Below, in pieces: positions 8,477 to 17,012 of a stretch of 64,000 nucleotides of DNA (position 1 is the first letter of the stretch; every line of letters begins with the position of its first letter). The notes below the pieces were generated by a model. It made no database searches and was not told the DNA's origin. It saw nothing but the letters and a program-made list of their open reading frames with translations. Source of the stretch: Pseudoalteromonas sp. Scap06 (GTDB lineage: Bacteria; Pseudomonadota; Gammaproteobacteria; Enterobacterales; Alteromonadaceae). The position numbers and the translations under genes were made by a program. The DNA lies in assembly GCF_013394165.1 (NCBI RefSeq), contig NZ_CP041330.1, forward strand, positions 2,410,501-2,474,500, read 5' to 3'.

Positions 8477-9241
8477 CTAATGAGCCTGTAATATAGGACG
8501 TTCAACGCGGTAAGCTTCAAGCTTTAATTCTATATTAATAGGGCTCTCGCCTTGGCTAATGGCAATAACGCCTTCAGCTAGCATTTCATGGTAAAGCATT
8601 TTTTGCTCAACCCGTTGCTTTAATTTGTTGGCCATCGGCAAAAACAGTAAATTAGCTAAACCTACACCATATATAGTCGCAATGAATGCAGTGGCAATAC
8701 CCGTTCCTAATTGCTCAGGATCGTTAATAAACGACATAGCTTGGATCAGTCCAAGCACAGCACCTAAAATACCAATGGTTGGGCTGTAACCTCCCATCGC
8801 TTCATACACTCGGCTAGCTTCCAGCAATCGTTCTCGTTCAAGTAATAAATCAATCTCGAGAGTATCACGAAGCTTTTGATCTGAGCAGCCATCGACTAAT
8901 AAACTCAGTCCTTTAGTGGCATAAGGGTCAGAGTGAGTAAGTGCTTCGTTTTCGAGCGCTAAATAGCCCTCTTGGCGGGCTTTATGCGACCAGCGTTTTA
9001 CTTGTTCAATCGTATCTTCAATATCGTGGTCATCAGTAACAAAAACCCAATGAGTAATACTAAGCATTTTCTTAAATGTATTGGCTGATGTTTGCAGCAT
9101 CACTGCTCCTAATGTGCCGCCTAATACAATAATAAGTGCAGGCCCATTAAACAGAGCAGATACCACACCTCCCTCTAAAGAATAACCGATTGCAATAGCA
9201 CCTAATGCAACCAATAATCCTAAAATAGAAAGCTTATCCAC
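8477..9241 (-). CDS. motC: Flagellar stator protein MotC (MotA family)
   Basis: Stator A subunit with four membrane helices and a cytoplasmic loop that pushes on FliG. Family motifs are LGGTLGAV near the second helix and [17 protein letters not shown] in the third helix region. The frame opens at a TTG at 9247. I prefer the GTG at 9241 because an AGAGAG site lies 7 bases before it, and the protein then begins MDKLSILG like other MotC/MotA proteins (254 aa). The start lies within the end of cheB (8-base overlap). It is 5 bases from motD. Confidence 0.93.
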   Translation of the reverse strand: MDKLSILGLLVALGAIAIGYSLEGGVVSALFNGPALIIVLGGTLGAVMLQTSANTFKKMLSITHWVFVTDDHDIEDTIEQVKRWSHKARQEGYLALENEALTHSDPYATKGLSLLVDGCSDQKLRDTLEIDLLLERERLLEASRVYEAMGGYSPTIGILGAVLGLIQAMSFINDPEQLGTGIATAFIATIYGVGLANLLFLPMANKLKQRVEQKMLYHEMLAEGVIAISQGESPINIELKLEAYRVERPILQAH

Positions 9242-10385
9242 AGCCAATCTCTCTTTTTAAACGCGCAGCAACATCATGAAGACCTATGCTTTCACTTGCT
9301 AATCCTGCACTTGCTACTGCTTGCGGCATACCATATACAACACAGCTTTTTTCATCTTGAGCCCAAATTGTAGCGCCAGTTTGTTTAAGCATACGAGCAC
9401 CATCACGACCATCCGCGCCCATACCAGTCAAAATAACGGCAAGTACATCACCTTGGTATGCTTTTGCTGCACTAGCAAAGGTTATGTCAACACTAGGCTT
9501 ATAGCTTACTCGTTCATTTTTATCTTCAAATACGCGTAGTGTTCTGTTTGAACCCCGTCCTTCTACCATCATTTGCTGCCCACCTGGTGCTAAATATGCA
9601 CAGCCAGGTTGAAGCCTATCGCCTTGCTGTGCTTCTTTTACTTTAATTTTGCACAAGCTATCTAATCGGGTTGCGAACGCAGGTGTAAATGCCGCAGGCA
9701 TGTGTTGTATGAGTAGTATTGGGTGTGGGAAATTAGCAGGTAACTGAGTCAATATAGTTTGCAGTGCAACCGGTCCACCTGTTGATGTCCCAATAGCAAC
9801 TAGTTGATACTGTTTACCACTTGCGCGCACTGATGTACCACTACTGGTTGGTACAGGAGCTGTATTATTGAAGCTGCGATCAGGTTGAACAATTGGCTTT
9901 TTAGCGAGATTAGAAAAGCGTTCAGACGTGCTTGGTGCTGGTTTACTTATACTAGGAGAGGCTGGCGCTCTTGTGATTCTACCAATACGCTGGCGACCTA
10001 TTTCCTTAACCTTATTTTGTAGTAACTTAATTGCATCGTCGTTGTTACGTGCGATATCTTCAAACTTTTTCGGTAAAAAGTCCATCGCACCAGCATCAAG
10101 TGCATCTAAGGTAGCAGATGCCCCTGCACGCGTTAACGACGAGAACATTAAAATAGGAGTGGGATTACTCGCCATTATCTCTTTAACTGCGCTGATGCCA
10201 TCAAGCACAGGCATTTCAACATCCATGGTGATCACATCGGGTCGTAGTTGAGCTGTTTTATCGACAGCTTCTCGACCATTTACAGCGAAACCTATAACTT
10301 CAATGCCGCTGTCTTGTTCAAGTATTTCACTCACTCTGCGGCGAAAAAAGCTTGAATCATCAACTACTAAAACTTTAACAGCCAT
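9234..10385 (-). CDS. cheB: Chemotaxis response regulator protein-glutamate methylesterase CheB
   Basis: Removes methyl groups from chemoreceptors (and deamidates Gln) to adapt the array. An N-terminal receiver domain has D9/D10 and phospho-acceptor D55 (ITMDVEMP). A linker of about 75 residues is rich in Ser, Pro and Thr. The C-terminal methylesterase domain has the catalytic Ser (GTSTGGP), His (IQHMP) and Asp (TGMGADG). At 383 aa it is a little longer than E. coli CheB because of the linker. It follows cheA by 53 bases. Confidence 0.97.
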   Translation of the reverse strand: MAVKVLVVDDSSFFRRRVSEILEQDSGIEVIGFAVNGREAVDKTAQLRPDVITMDVEMPVLDGISAVKEIMASNPTPILMFSSLTRAGASATLDALDAGAMDFLPKKFEDIARNNDDAIKLLQNKVKEIGRQRIGRITRAPASPSISKPAPSTSERFSNLAKKPIVQPDRSFNNTAPVPTSSGTSVRASGKQYQLVAIGTSTGGPVALQTILTQLPANFPHPILLIQHMPAAFTPAFATRLDSLCKIKVKEAQQGDRLQPGCAYLAPGGQQMMVEGRGSNRTLRVFEDKNERVSYKPSVDITFASAAKAYQGDVLAVILTGMGADGRDGARMLKQTGATIWAQDEKSCVVYGMPQAVASAGLASESIGLHDVAARLKREIGCG

Positions 10386-10438
10386 TTCGCTCTCTTATTC
10401 AATGAATGGGTAGGCATAAAATGTATGCCTACTTTTAA

Positions 10439-12685
10439 TTATCCAGCGTAATGCTTTAACATATTTGGCACATCTAGGATCAGTGCAATACCACCATCAG
10501 AGGTAATTGTTGCACCTGCCATACCTGGTGTACCTTGAAGTAATGCGTCTAGAGGCTTAATTACCACTTCTTCTTGACCAATGAGCGAGTCAACAACAAA
10601 ACCCACTTTTTGAGTTCCTATTTGCACAATAACCACATGACCTTGTGCTTTTCGCTGACCTCTATCGGCGCCTTTAATGAGCCAATGTTCAAGGTAGAAT
10701 AGTGGAATTGATTTTTTACGAACAATTATAGTTAGCTGGCCATCAACCACATTGGTTTTTGTTAAATCTAAATGGAATATTTCACTCACACCCGCCAGCG
10801 GCAACGCAAAGGTTTGTTCGCCAACTATTACCATTAAGGTAGGCAGTATCGCTAGAGTAAGTGGCACTTTAATTTCTAAAGTAGTACCAACACCCATTTC
10901 TGATTTGATATTCACCGAGCCATTGAGTTGAGTGATTTTTGTTTTAACCACATCCATACCAACACCACGGCCGGAAATATCTGAGATCTCTTCTTTAGTT
11001 GAAAAACCAGGTGCAAAAATAAGATTATACGCTTCAGTATCAGAAAGACGACTCGCTTGGTCGTGATCAAGCACCCCTTTACTAATCGCAATCTTTTTAA
11101 GCTTTTCAGCATCCATACCGGCACCATCATCTTGGATGGTAAGTAGAATATGATCGCCTTGTTGAGAAGCTGATAAGGTCACAGTACCCGTTCTAGGTTT
11201 ACCCGATGCTTCACGAACATCTGGCATTTCAATACCATGATCCACTGAGTTGCGCACTAAATGCACCAATGGATCTGCCAATGCTTCTACTAAGTTTTTG
11301 TCTAAATCAGTGTCTTCACCAACAAGTAATAAATTAATATCTTTTTGTAGCGTTCGTGCTAAATCTCGAACTACACGTGGAAAACGGCCAAACACTTTTT
11401 TGATTGGCTGCATTCGCGTTTGCATTACCGCACCTTGGATATCAGCAGTCACTACATCTAAATTAGAAATAGCTTTGCCCATAGCCTCGCTGTCAGAGTT
11501 TGTTGCCAGACTCACCAAACGGTTTCGCACAAGTACCAGCTCGCCTACCATATTCATTATTTGGTCTAAACGTTTGGTGTCAACACGAACCGTTGTTTCT
11601 GCCGGTGGAGGCGCTGCTTTTTTAGGCGGCGCGGCCTTGGCTGGCTGTGGAGCAGGCGCCGGCTTAGCAGGCTCTGCTTTTGGTACCGGTTTCGGTTCAG
11701 GTTTTGGTACAGGTTTCGGTGTAGCAGCAGGTGCAGACTTGTTTGCGGCTACGGGCTCAGGTTTACTTGCCGGAGCCGATACTTCTATAGCTTTAGGTGC
11801 ACCTTTGCCATGTAATTCATCTAGCAAAGCTTCAAATTCATCGTCACTTATTTCATCATCGCCCGCGCTTGAGTCACTATTTTGTGAATCTACTACAGGA
11901 GCTGATGGTGCTTGCTGTGGTGTACTTGCAGTGCTTTGAGTAACTTCGCCAAAACTACCAACACCATGAAGCTCATCTAATAAGCTATCAAATTCATCAT
12001 CTGTAATATCGCCATTTACATCACTGTCGCTTGATGGGGATTGTTTTTCTTGCGTGGACTGGCCTTTACCATGAAGCTCATCAAGAAGACTTTCGAACTC
12101 ATCTTCAGTTATTTCATCAATCTGAGAGTCTGAGCTACTACTATCTGGGCCGCTAAATAATTCATCAAATGCGAATGGGTCTTCTTCAGAATCATTGCTA
12201 GGTTGTTCTACAGCGGCCTCAGGTTCTACTGATGGGGTTTCAACAGAGGCTGTATCTTCCTCAACTACAGCATCGCCGGCTAGCTCTTCTGCCGTCGGTG
12301 GTTGTCCAAGCTTATGAAGGACTGCAAGTAACTCTGGATCAGCAGGTTCTGGCTGGTCACGATTTTTAATTGTGGCAAACATTTCATTAATGGTGTCGAG
12401 CGCTTGTAAAATTACATCCATTAATTCAGAGTTAACTGTTCTTACACCTTGGCGCAATAAATCAAACACGTTTTCAGCACCATGACATGCATCAACAAGC
12501 TCTGTCATTGCCAAAAAGCCGGCGCCACCTTTTACAGTGTGGAAACCACGAAATATTGCGTTTAGTAGTTCAGTATCATCTGGGTTGTTTTCCAGTTCTA
12601 CTAACTGTTCAGATAAAAGCTCAAGGATTTCTCCGGCCTCTACTAAAAAGTCTTGTAAAATATCTTCATCGACTTCAAAGCTCAT
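10439..12685 (-). CDS. cheA: Chemotaxis histidine kinase CheA
   Basis: Kinase of the chemotaxis array, 748 aa. The P1 domain has phosphorylated H49 (FHTVKGGAGF). A long acidic linker at about 135-300 follows in place of a recognisable P2 domain, then a Pro/Ala/Lys-rich spacer (about 305-362). P3 dimerisation begins VDTKRLDQIMNMVGEL, P4 has HSP90-type ATPase boxes (NSVDHGIE, DDGAGMD, GFSTKEEISDISGRGVGMDVV), and P5 is CheW-like. The acidic linker holds three copies of a motif of about 16 residues (192-207, 227-242, 279-294) like the FliM N-terminus; see findings. It lies 14 bases after cheZ. Confidence 0.97.
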   Translation of the reverse strand: MSFEVDEDILQDFLVEAGEILELLSEQLVELENNPDDTELLNAIFRGFHTVKGGAGFLAMTELVDACHGAENVFDLLRQGVRTVNSELMDVILQALDTINEMFATIKNRDQPEPADPELLAVLHKLGQPPTAEELAGDAVVEEDTASVETPSVEPEAAVEQPSNDSEEDPFAFDELFSGPDSSSSDSQIDEITEDEFESLLDELHGKGQSTQEKQSPSSDSDVNGDITDDEFDSLLDELHGVGSFGEVTQSTASTPQQAPSAPVVDSQNSDSSAGDDEISDDEFEALLDELHGKGAPKAIEVSAPASKPEPVAANKSAPAATPKPVPKPEPKPVPKAEPAKPAPAPQPAKAAPPKKAAPPPAETTVRVDTKRLDQIMNMVGELVLVRNRLVSLATNSDSEAMGKAISNLDVVTADIQGAVMQTRMQPIKKVFGRFPRVVRDLARTLQKDINLLLVGEDTDLDKNLVEALADPLVHLVRNSVDHGIEMPDVREASGKPRTGTVTLSASQQGDHILLTIQDDGAGMDAEKLKKIAISKGVLDHDQASRLSDTEAYNLIFAPGFSTKEEISDISGRGVGMDVVKTKITQLNGSVNIKSEMGVGTTLEIKVPLTLAILPTLMVIVGEQTFALPLAGVSEIFHLDLTKTNVVDGQLTIIVRKKSIPLFYLEHWLIKGADRGQRKAQGHVVIVQIGTQKVGFVVDSLIGQEEVVIKPLDALLQGTPGMAGATITSDGGIALILDVPNMLKHYAG

Positions 12686-12699
12686 GCAGTACTCTCCTA

Positions 12700-13473
12700 T
12701 TAGAAGCCCAAACTTGATAATAGATCATCAACTTCATCTTGATCAGATACAACATCATTACGCGATTCTTTATCAATAATAGGCCCTTCAGGGCCTGCTA
12801 GTGTTTGTGCAACAATGGAATCTTCTGTTTCTTCTGGTTGTTCGGTCTGTTGTGTTGGCTCAACCTCACCTTGTGCTGCAAATGCAGTTAACAAGTGGAT
12901 CAAGCTTTCTTCAACTTCACGCACAAGTTCAATAACACGACGAATAACCTGACCAGTTAAATCTTGATAGTCTTGAGCCATCAATACATTGGTCATCAAC
13001 ATCTGCAACTCATCAGTTTTATGATGAGAGCTGTTCATAAACTTATCAATACTATGACAAAGTGACTTAAACTCACCAAGCTCAATTTCCCGGTTCATTA
13101 ACCGATCCCACGTTGGCTTGATATCAGAAATTTCGTCAGCAATTTCTTGCGCTAAAGGTAAGCTAGCTTCAACTGCATCCATTGTTTTATTGGCTGCATT
13201 CTCAGTCATTTCCATGACATAGTTGAGGCGTTTCTTAGCATCAGGGATGGCATCAGTGGTAATGTCTGTTAAGCGCGTATCTAACTCGAAACTCTTTAAA
13301 GCTTCATGTAATTGACGCGTTAACTTACCTACCTCAGCAAATAACTGTGATTGCTCTTGTGAAGCTGTTTCTAAAATTAACTGATTCGCTTTATCTTGCT
13401 CACCATTTTCTAAAAAAACAACCAACTGGCGAGCTTGTTCTAAAGTAATCTGAGGCGCAGCAGGTGCTGACAT
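12700..13473 (-). CDS. cheZ: Protein phosphatase CheZ
   Basis: Dephosphorylates CheY-P. The 257-residue, mostly helical protein contains the catalytic segment MAQDYQDLTGQVIRRV with the active-site Gln. It ends with the amphipathic CheY-binding tail VDDLLSSLGF, as in E. coli CheZ. An acidic linker (about 205-245) separates the helical core from the tail. It lies between cheY (16 bases upstream) and cheA. Confidence 0.97.
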   Translation of the reverse strand: MSAPAAPQITLEQARQLVVFLENGEQDKANQLILETASQEQSQLFAEVGKLTRQLHEALKSFELDTRLTDITTDAIPDAKKRLNYVMEMTENAANKTMDAVEASLPLAQEIADEISDIKPTWDRLMNREIELGEFKSLCHSIDKFMNSSHHKTDELQMLMTNVLMAQDYQDLTGQVIRRVIELVREVEESLIHLLTAFAAQGEVEPTQQTEQPEETEDSIVAQTLAGPEGPIIDKESRNDVVSDQDEVDDLLSSLGF

Positions 13474-13489
13474 AAGCCTCTCCCTCTCA

Positions 13490-13873
13490 TTAACCTAAGC
13501 GTTCGAACACTTTTTCTAATTTAGTCTTCAATGTACCTGCAGTAAATGGTTTAACAATATAACCATTAACACCTGCTTGGGCCGCAGCTACTATTTGTTC
13601 TTTTTTAGCTTCTGCTGTAACCATTAAAACAGGAATATGCTTTAATTTGTCATCAGCTCGAATTGCCCTCAAAAGATCAATACCTTGCATGCCTGGCATA
13701 TTCCAATCTGTTACAACAAAATCAAATACTTGATTTTGCAACATAGGTAAAGCAGTTGACCCATCATCCGCTTCTTGAACATTGGTAAAACCTAAATCGC
13801 GCAACAGGTTTTTAATAATACGTCTCATTGTTGAAAAATCATCAACAACAAGAATTTTAATGTTTTTATCCAA
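13490..13873 (-). CDS. cheY: Chemotaxis response regulator CheY
   Basis: Single receiver domain that binds FliM/FliN when phosphorylated and changes motor rotation. Key residues are D11/D12, phospho-acceptor D56 (VTDWNMPG), the Thr of MVTAEA and the Lys of IVKPF. The start is a TTG at 13873 with a strong GGAGG five bases upstream. An ATG two bases after the GGAGG is out of frame, so TTG is the real start. Length 127-128 aa is normal. Confidence 0.97.
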   Translation of the reverse strand: MDKNIKILVVDDFSTMRRIIKNLLRDLGFTNVQEADDGSTALPMLQNQVFDFVVTDWNMPGMQGIDLLRAIRADDKLKHIPVLMVTAEAKKEQIVAAAQAGVNGYIVKPFTAGTLKTKLEKVFERLG

Positions 13874-13913
13874 AACATCCTCCAGTGAGGCCTGAACCTT
13901 TATTTACTTACTT

Positions 13914-14648
13914 CTAGTTTATCCAGTCATTGATTTTTGCTTTAAGCTTAATCATCGCCTGACCATGTATCTGACTTACACGCGACTCACTAACATCGAG
14001 TATATGCCCAATTTCTTTTAAATTCATTTCATCGTTATAGTACAAAGAAAGCACCATTGCATCTTTTTCCGGTAACGACTTTATCGCATTGAGTAAAGAC
14101 TCATTAAACCGTTCATTTTTAACATTATTGAAAGGTTTGTCTAGTGCTAAATCTTGGCCATGAGGTGTAATCACATCATCGTCAATACCAAGGTCCTCAA
14201 TGCCCAAAACTTTGCTTACATTGACATCATTTAAAATATGATGGTACTCATTTAACGAAATTTCAAGTTTTTCAGCCACTTCACTATCTTTAGGTTCACG
14301 ATTTAAACTGTTTTCAAGCGCGACTATCGTCTCTGCTACTAGTCTACTTTTTCTGTGAACTGAACGTGGAACCCAATCACCTCGTCGCATTTCATCTATC
14401 ATTGCACCACGAATACGAATACCCGCAAAGGTTTCAAAACTCGCGCCTTTACTGGCATCGAAGTTTTTTGAAGCCTCTATTAAGCCAATCATACCTGATT
14501 GAATTAAATCATCTAGTTGCACACTGGCCGGTAAACGAGCAATTAAATGGCATGCCACTTTTTTGACTAATGAGGCATGCTTTTCAACAATCATATTTAA
14601 ATTCTGTGCTGACTGATATCCCATAGCTCTATTCACCGGTATTGTCAT
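13914..14648 (-). CDS. fliA: RNA polymerase sigma-28 factor FliA
   Basis: Sigma factor for late flagellar genes. The 244-residue protein has sigma region 2 (LIQSGMIGLIEASKNFDASKGASFETFAGIRIRGAMIDEMRR), region 3 and region 4 (LKEIGHILDVSESRVSQIHGQAMIKLK). Promoters matching its known consensus are seen before fliS and the downstream flagellin gene of this window. The start lies 2 bases after flhG. Confidence 0.97.
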   Translation of the reverse strand: MTIPVNRAMGYQSAQNLNMIVEKHASLVKKVACHLIARLPASVQLDDLIQSGMIGLIEASKNFDASKGASFETFAGIRIRGAMIDEMRRGDWVPRSVHRKSRLVAETIVALENSLNREPKDSEVAEKLEISLNEYHHILNDVNVSKVLGIEDLGIDDDVITPHGQDLALDKPFNNVKNERFNESLLNAIKSLPEKDAMVLSLYYNDEMNLKEIGHILDVSESRVSQIHGQAMIKLKAKINDWIN

Positions 14649-14650
14649 CG

Positions 14651-15511
14651 TTAGTTACTAACTAGCTTCTCAATAAAAAACTCTAAATGACCCGAGGCTT
14701 GACTAGGTGTTTGCCACTTAGTAATTTTTGTCGCCAGTGTTTTAAAAGCAATCGCAGCAGGAGACCCTGGAAAAACTTCAACTATCACTTTTTGGCGACG
14801 CGTTGATTTGCGCATATTCTCATCATAAGGAACTGTTGCAACCAACTCCATGGTTATATCTAAAAATCGGTCGGTTACTTTTGATAGTTTAGCAAATAAT
14901 TCCTGCCCTTCACGTAAGCTACGCACCATGTTGGCAACAATTTTAAATTTGATTACGCCGTGTTCACGGCTCAGTACTTTAATTAGTGCATAAGCATCAG
15001 TAATTGAGGTTGGCTCATCACATACCACCACAACCACATCTTGTGCGGCGCGAGAAAAGCTCAATACCATGTCAGAAATACCCGCTGCGGTATCCACAAT
15101 TAAAATATCAAAATCGGTGTTAAGCTCGCTAAATGCACGGATAAGTCCGGCGTGCTCTGAAGGAGATAGCTCAACCATGCTTTGCGATCCCGATGTTGCA
15201 GGTACTATTTTTATGCCTGCGGGGCCTTCAACTAAAATATCTTCGAGTTCACATTCACCTGATAAAACATGAGACAAATTGCGCTCTACACGCAGTCCAA
15301 GCATAACATCACAATTAGCTAACCCTAAATCAGCATCTAATACCAGCACACGCTTGCCTTGTTGGCCTAACGCGATTGCCGTGTTAAGGGATACGTTTGT
15401 TTTACCCACTCCACCTTTGCCGCCGGTGACAGCGATAACTTTTACGCCGTTATTATTATTGTTGCTCATTTTGCGAAGGCCGCTTGCTTGATCTAAAACT
15501 GTGTTAATCAT
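14651..15511 (-). CDS. flhG: Flagellar number regulator FlhG (FleN)
   Basis: MinD/ParA-like ATPase that limits polar flagella to one, by opposing FlhF and, in relatives, by restraining FlrA/FleQ. It has a short N-terminal part (DQASGLRKM, the FlhF-stimulating region in this family), the deviant Walker A GGKGGVGKTN at 30-39, LVLDADLGLANCD, and IVDTAAGISD. The length of 286 aa is typical. It overlaps flhF by 8 bases, so the two are coupled. Confidence 0.96.
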   Translation of the reverse strand: MINTVLDQASGLRKMSNNNNNGVKVIAVTGGKGGVGKTNVSLNTAIALGQQGKRVLVLDADLGLANCDVMLGLRVERNLSHVLSGECELEDILVEGPAGIKIVPATSGSQSMVELSPSEHAGLIRAFSELNTDFDILIVDTAAGISDMVLSFSRAAQDVVVVVCDEPTSITDAYALIKVLSREHGVIKFKIVANMVRSLREGQELFAKLSKVTDRFLDITMELVATVPYDENMRKSTRRQKVIVEVFPGSPAAIAFKTLATKITKWQTPSQASGHLEFFIEKLVSN

Positions 15512-16991
15512 ACATCTCTACTGTGTTCGACGCCACTGATTGGTGTCTTGATTGTTGTGCTTTTATTCTTTTTAAATACAATTGCTCAGCTTTTTTTACT
15601 AGTTTTTCAGCATTTGCCACTCTGATATCTTCTGGTACTCGCTGACCATTAGTAAGATACCCTATTGGGAGACGATTTTGAATCGCAATACTAATAATCT
15701 CACCTAAACTCAATGACTCATCTAACTTAGTAAAAATACACCCACTAAGCTGTACTTTTTTAAAGTGCCTTACTGTCTCTTGTAATACATTGATTTGCGC
15801 TGTAGCACTTAATACTAAATAACTACGTATATCCACACGTTGATTACGCATTAAGGTATTAAGCTGCTCAGTTAAGCGTAAATCTCGCTGACTCATTCCT
15901 GCTGTATCAATTAAGACTAGACGTTTATTTCGTAAATGGTATAAAACTTCTGCTAATTCATTTGCATCTTTAACTTGTTTTACGCCACAGCCAATAATTC
16001 GACCGTAAGTTGCTAGCTGCTCATACGCACCAATACGGTAGGTATCAGTGGTAATAAGCGCGACTTTATCAGCACCATACTTTTGCGCACCTAATGCAGC
16101 TAATTTTGCAACGGTGGTGGTTTTACCTACCCCTGTTGGGCCCACTAGAGCATAAACACCACCTTGGCGAAGAATTTCGTTGTTAGTGGTTTGCATTTGA
16201 TCTTCAACCATATTCAATAAGGCTTTCCAACCTTGTTGGCGAGATACATCATCAGGTACAAAGCATGCCATCTGCTCAGCAACGTCTTTATCTATTCCCA
16301 TACCCACTAAACGGTCAATCATGCATGCACGGGTTGGATCACGACGTGCCATATCTTGTTGCATTAAACCTGACACTTGATGTTCTAGTAATTGACGAAT
16401 TGCGTTCATTTCTTCGCGCATGGTGCTTATATCACTCGACTCGTTTTGCATCGTTTGCTGACGCGGTGCACTCGGTGAGTCTAAATCGTCAAAACCACTG
16501 TCTAAATCATCAAAACCTAAGCTATCAGCTTGAGTACGAGGACGTGCAGGCGCACTTTGTTCACGTTCAAACATATTTTTAGGTCGAGATTGCACAGCTT
16601 CTTGTTCTTGATAATGGCCAGAAGTATCAATACCTGATTGTGAAAACATTGACGCAAGCTCTGCTGAACGAGGACGGGGAGATTGACGTTCTAATAAAGC
16701 TTGTAAACTGTCTGCTACCTTTGCTTGTGGCTTAGGTTGAGCACGCTGTGGCTCTGGTTTTACAAAGTTATGTGAGCTCTGGGTATGTGCAAATGAAGCA
16801 CTTGCAGCTGGTTGGCTTTGAGGTTGCTCTGGCGCTTTTGTCGCGGCTTTGTCGTAATCAACAGCAGCAACAATTTCAACGCCATTAGCTAGTTTCTTAT
16901 TTGACATAATAACCGCATCAACACCAAGCTCTTCTTTTACTTCTTTTAGTGCGGTGCGCATGTCTTTAGCAAAAAAACGTTTAATTTTCAT
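15504..16991 (-). CDS. flhF: Flagellar polar-placement GTPase FlhF
   Basis: SRP-type GTPase that marks the pole for flagellum assembly. The N-terminal basic domain (1-50) is followed by a long variable Gln-, Pro- and Arg-rich linker (about 50-190) containing a short tandem duplication of GFDDLDS at 159-172. The NG domain follows, with G1 motif GPTGVGKT at 284-291, DTAGMSQRD, and TKLDESLSLGE. Length 495 aa is in the family range. It starts 21 bases after flhA in the operon. Confidence 0.96.
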   Translation of the reverse strand: MKIKRFFAKDMRTALKEVKEELGVDAVIMSNKKLANGVEIVAAVDYDKAATKAPEQPQSQPAASASFAHTQSSHNFVKPEPQRAQPKPQAKVADSLQALLERQSPRPRSAELASMFSQSGIDTSGHYQEQEAVQSRPKNMFEREQSAPARPRTQADSLGFDDLDSGFDDLDSPSAPRQQTMQNESSDISTMREEMNAIRQLLEHQVSGLMQQDMARRDPTRACMIDRLVGMGIDKDVAEQMACFVPDDVSRQQGWKALLNMVEDQMQTTNNEILRQGGVYALVGPTGVGKTTTVAKLAALGAQKYGADKVALITTDTYRIGAYEQLATYGRIIGCGVKQVKDANELAEVLYHLRNKRLVLIDTAGMSQRDLRLTEQLNTLMRNQRVDIRSYLVLSATAQINVLQETVRHFKKVQLSGCIFTKLDESLSLGEIISIAIQNRLPIGYLTNGQRVPEDIRVANAEKLVKKAEQLYLKRIKAQQSRHQSVASNTVEMYD

Positions 16992-17012
16992 AATTCAAAC
17001 CCCTTTAAAATC

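Noticed and set aside
11250..11939. 229-residue open frame on the plus strand opposite cheA
   Set aside because: Shadow of the Pro/Ala/Lys-rich cheA linker; composition is a mirror of that repeat and there is no ribosome site or known domain.
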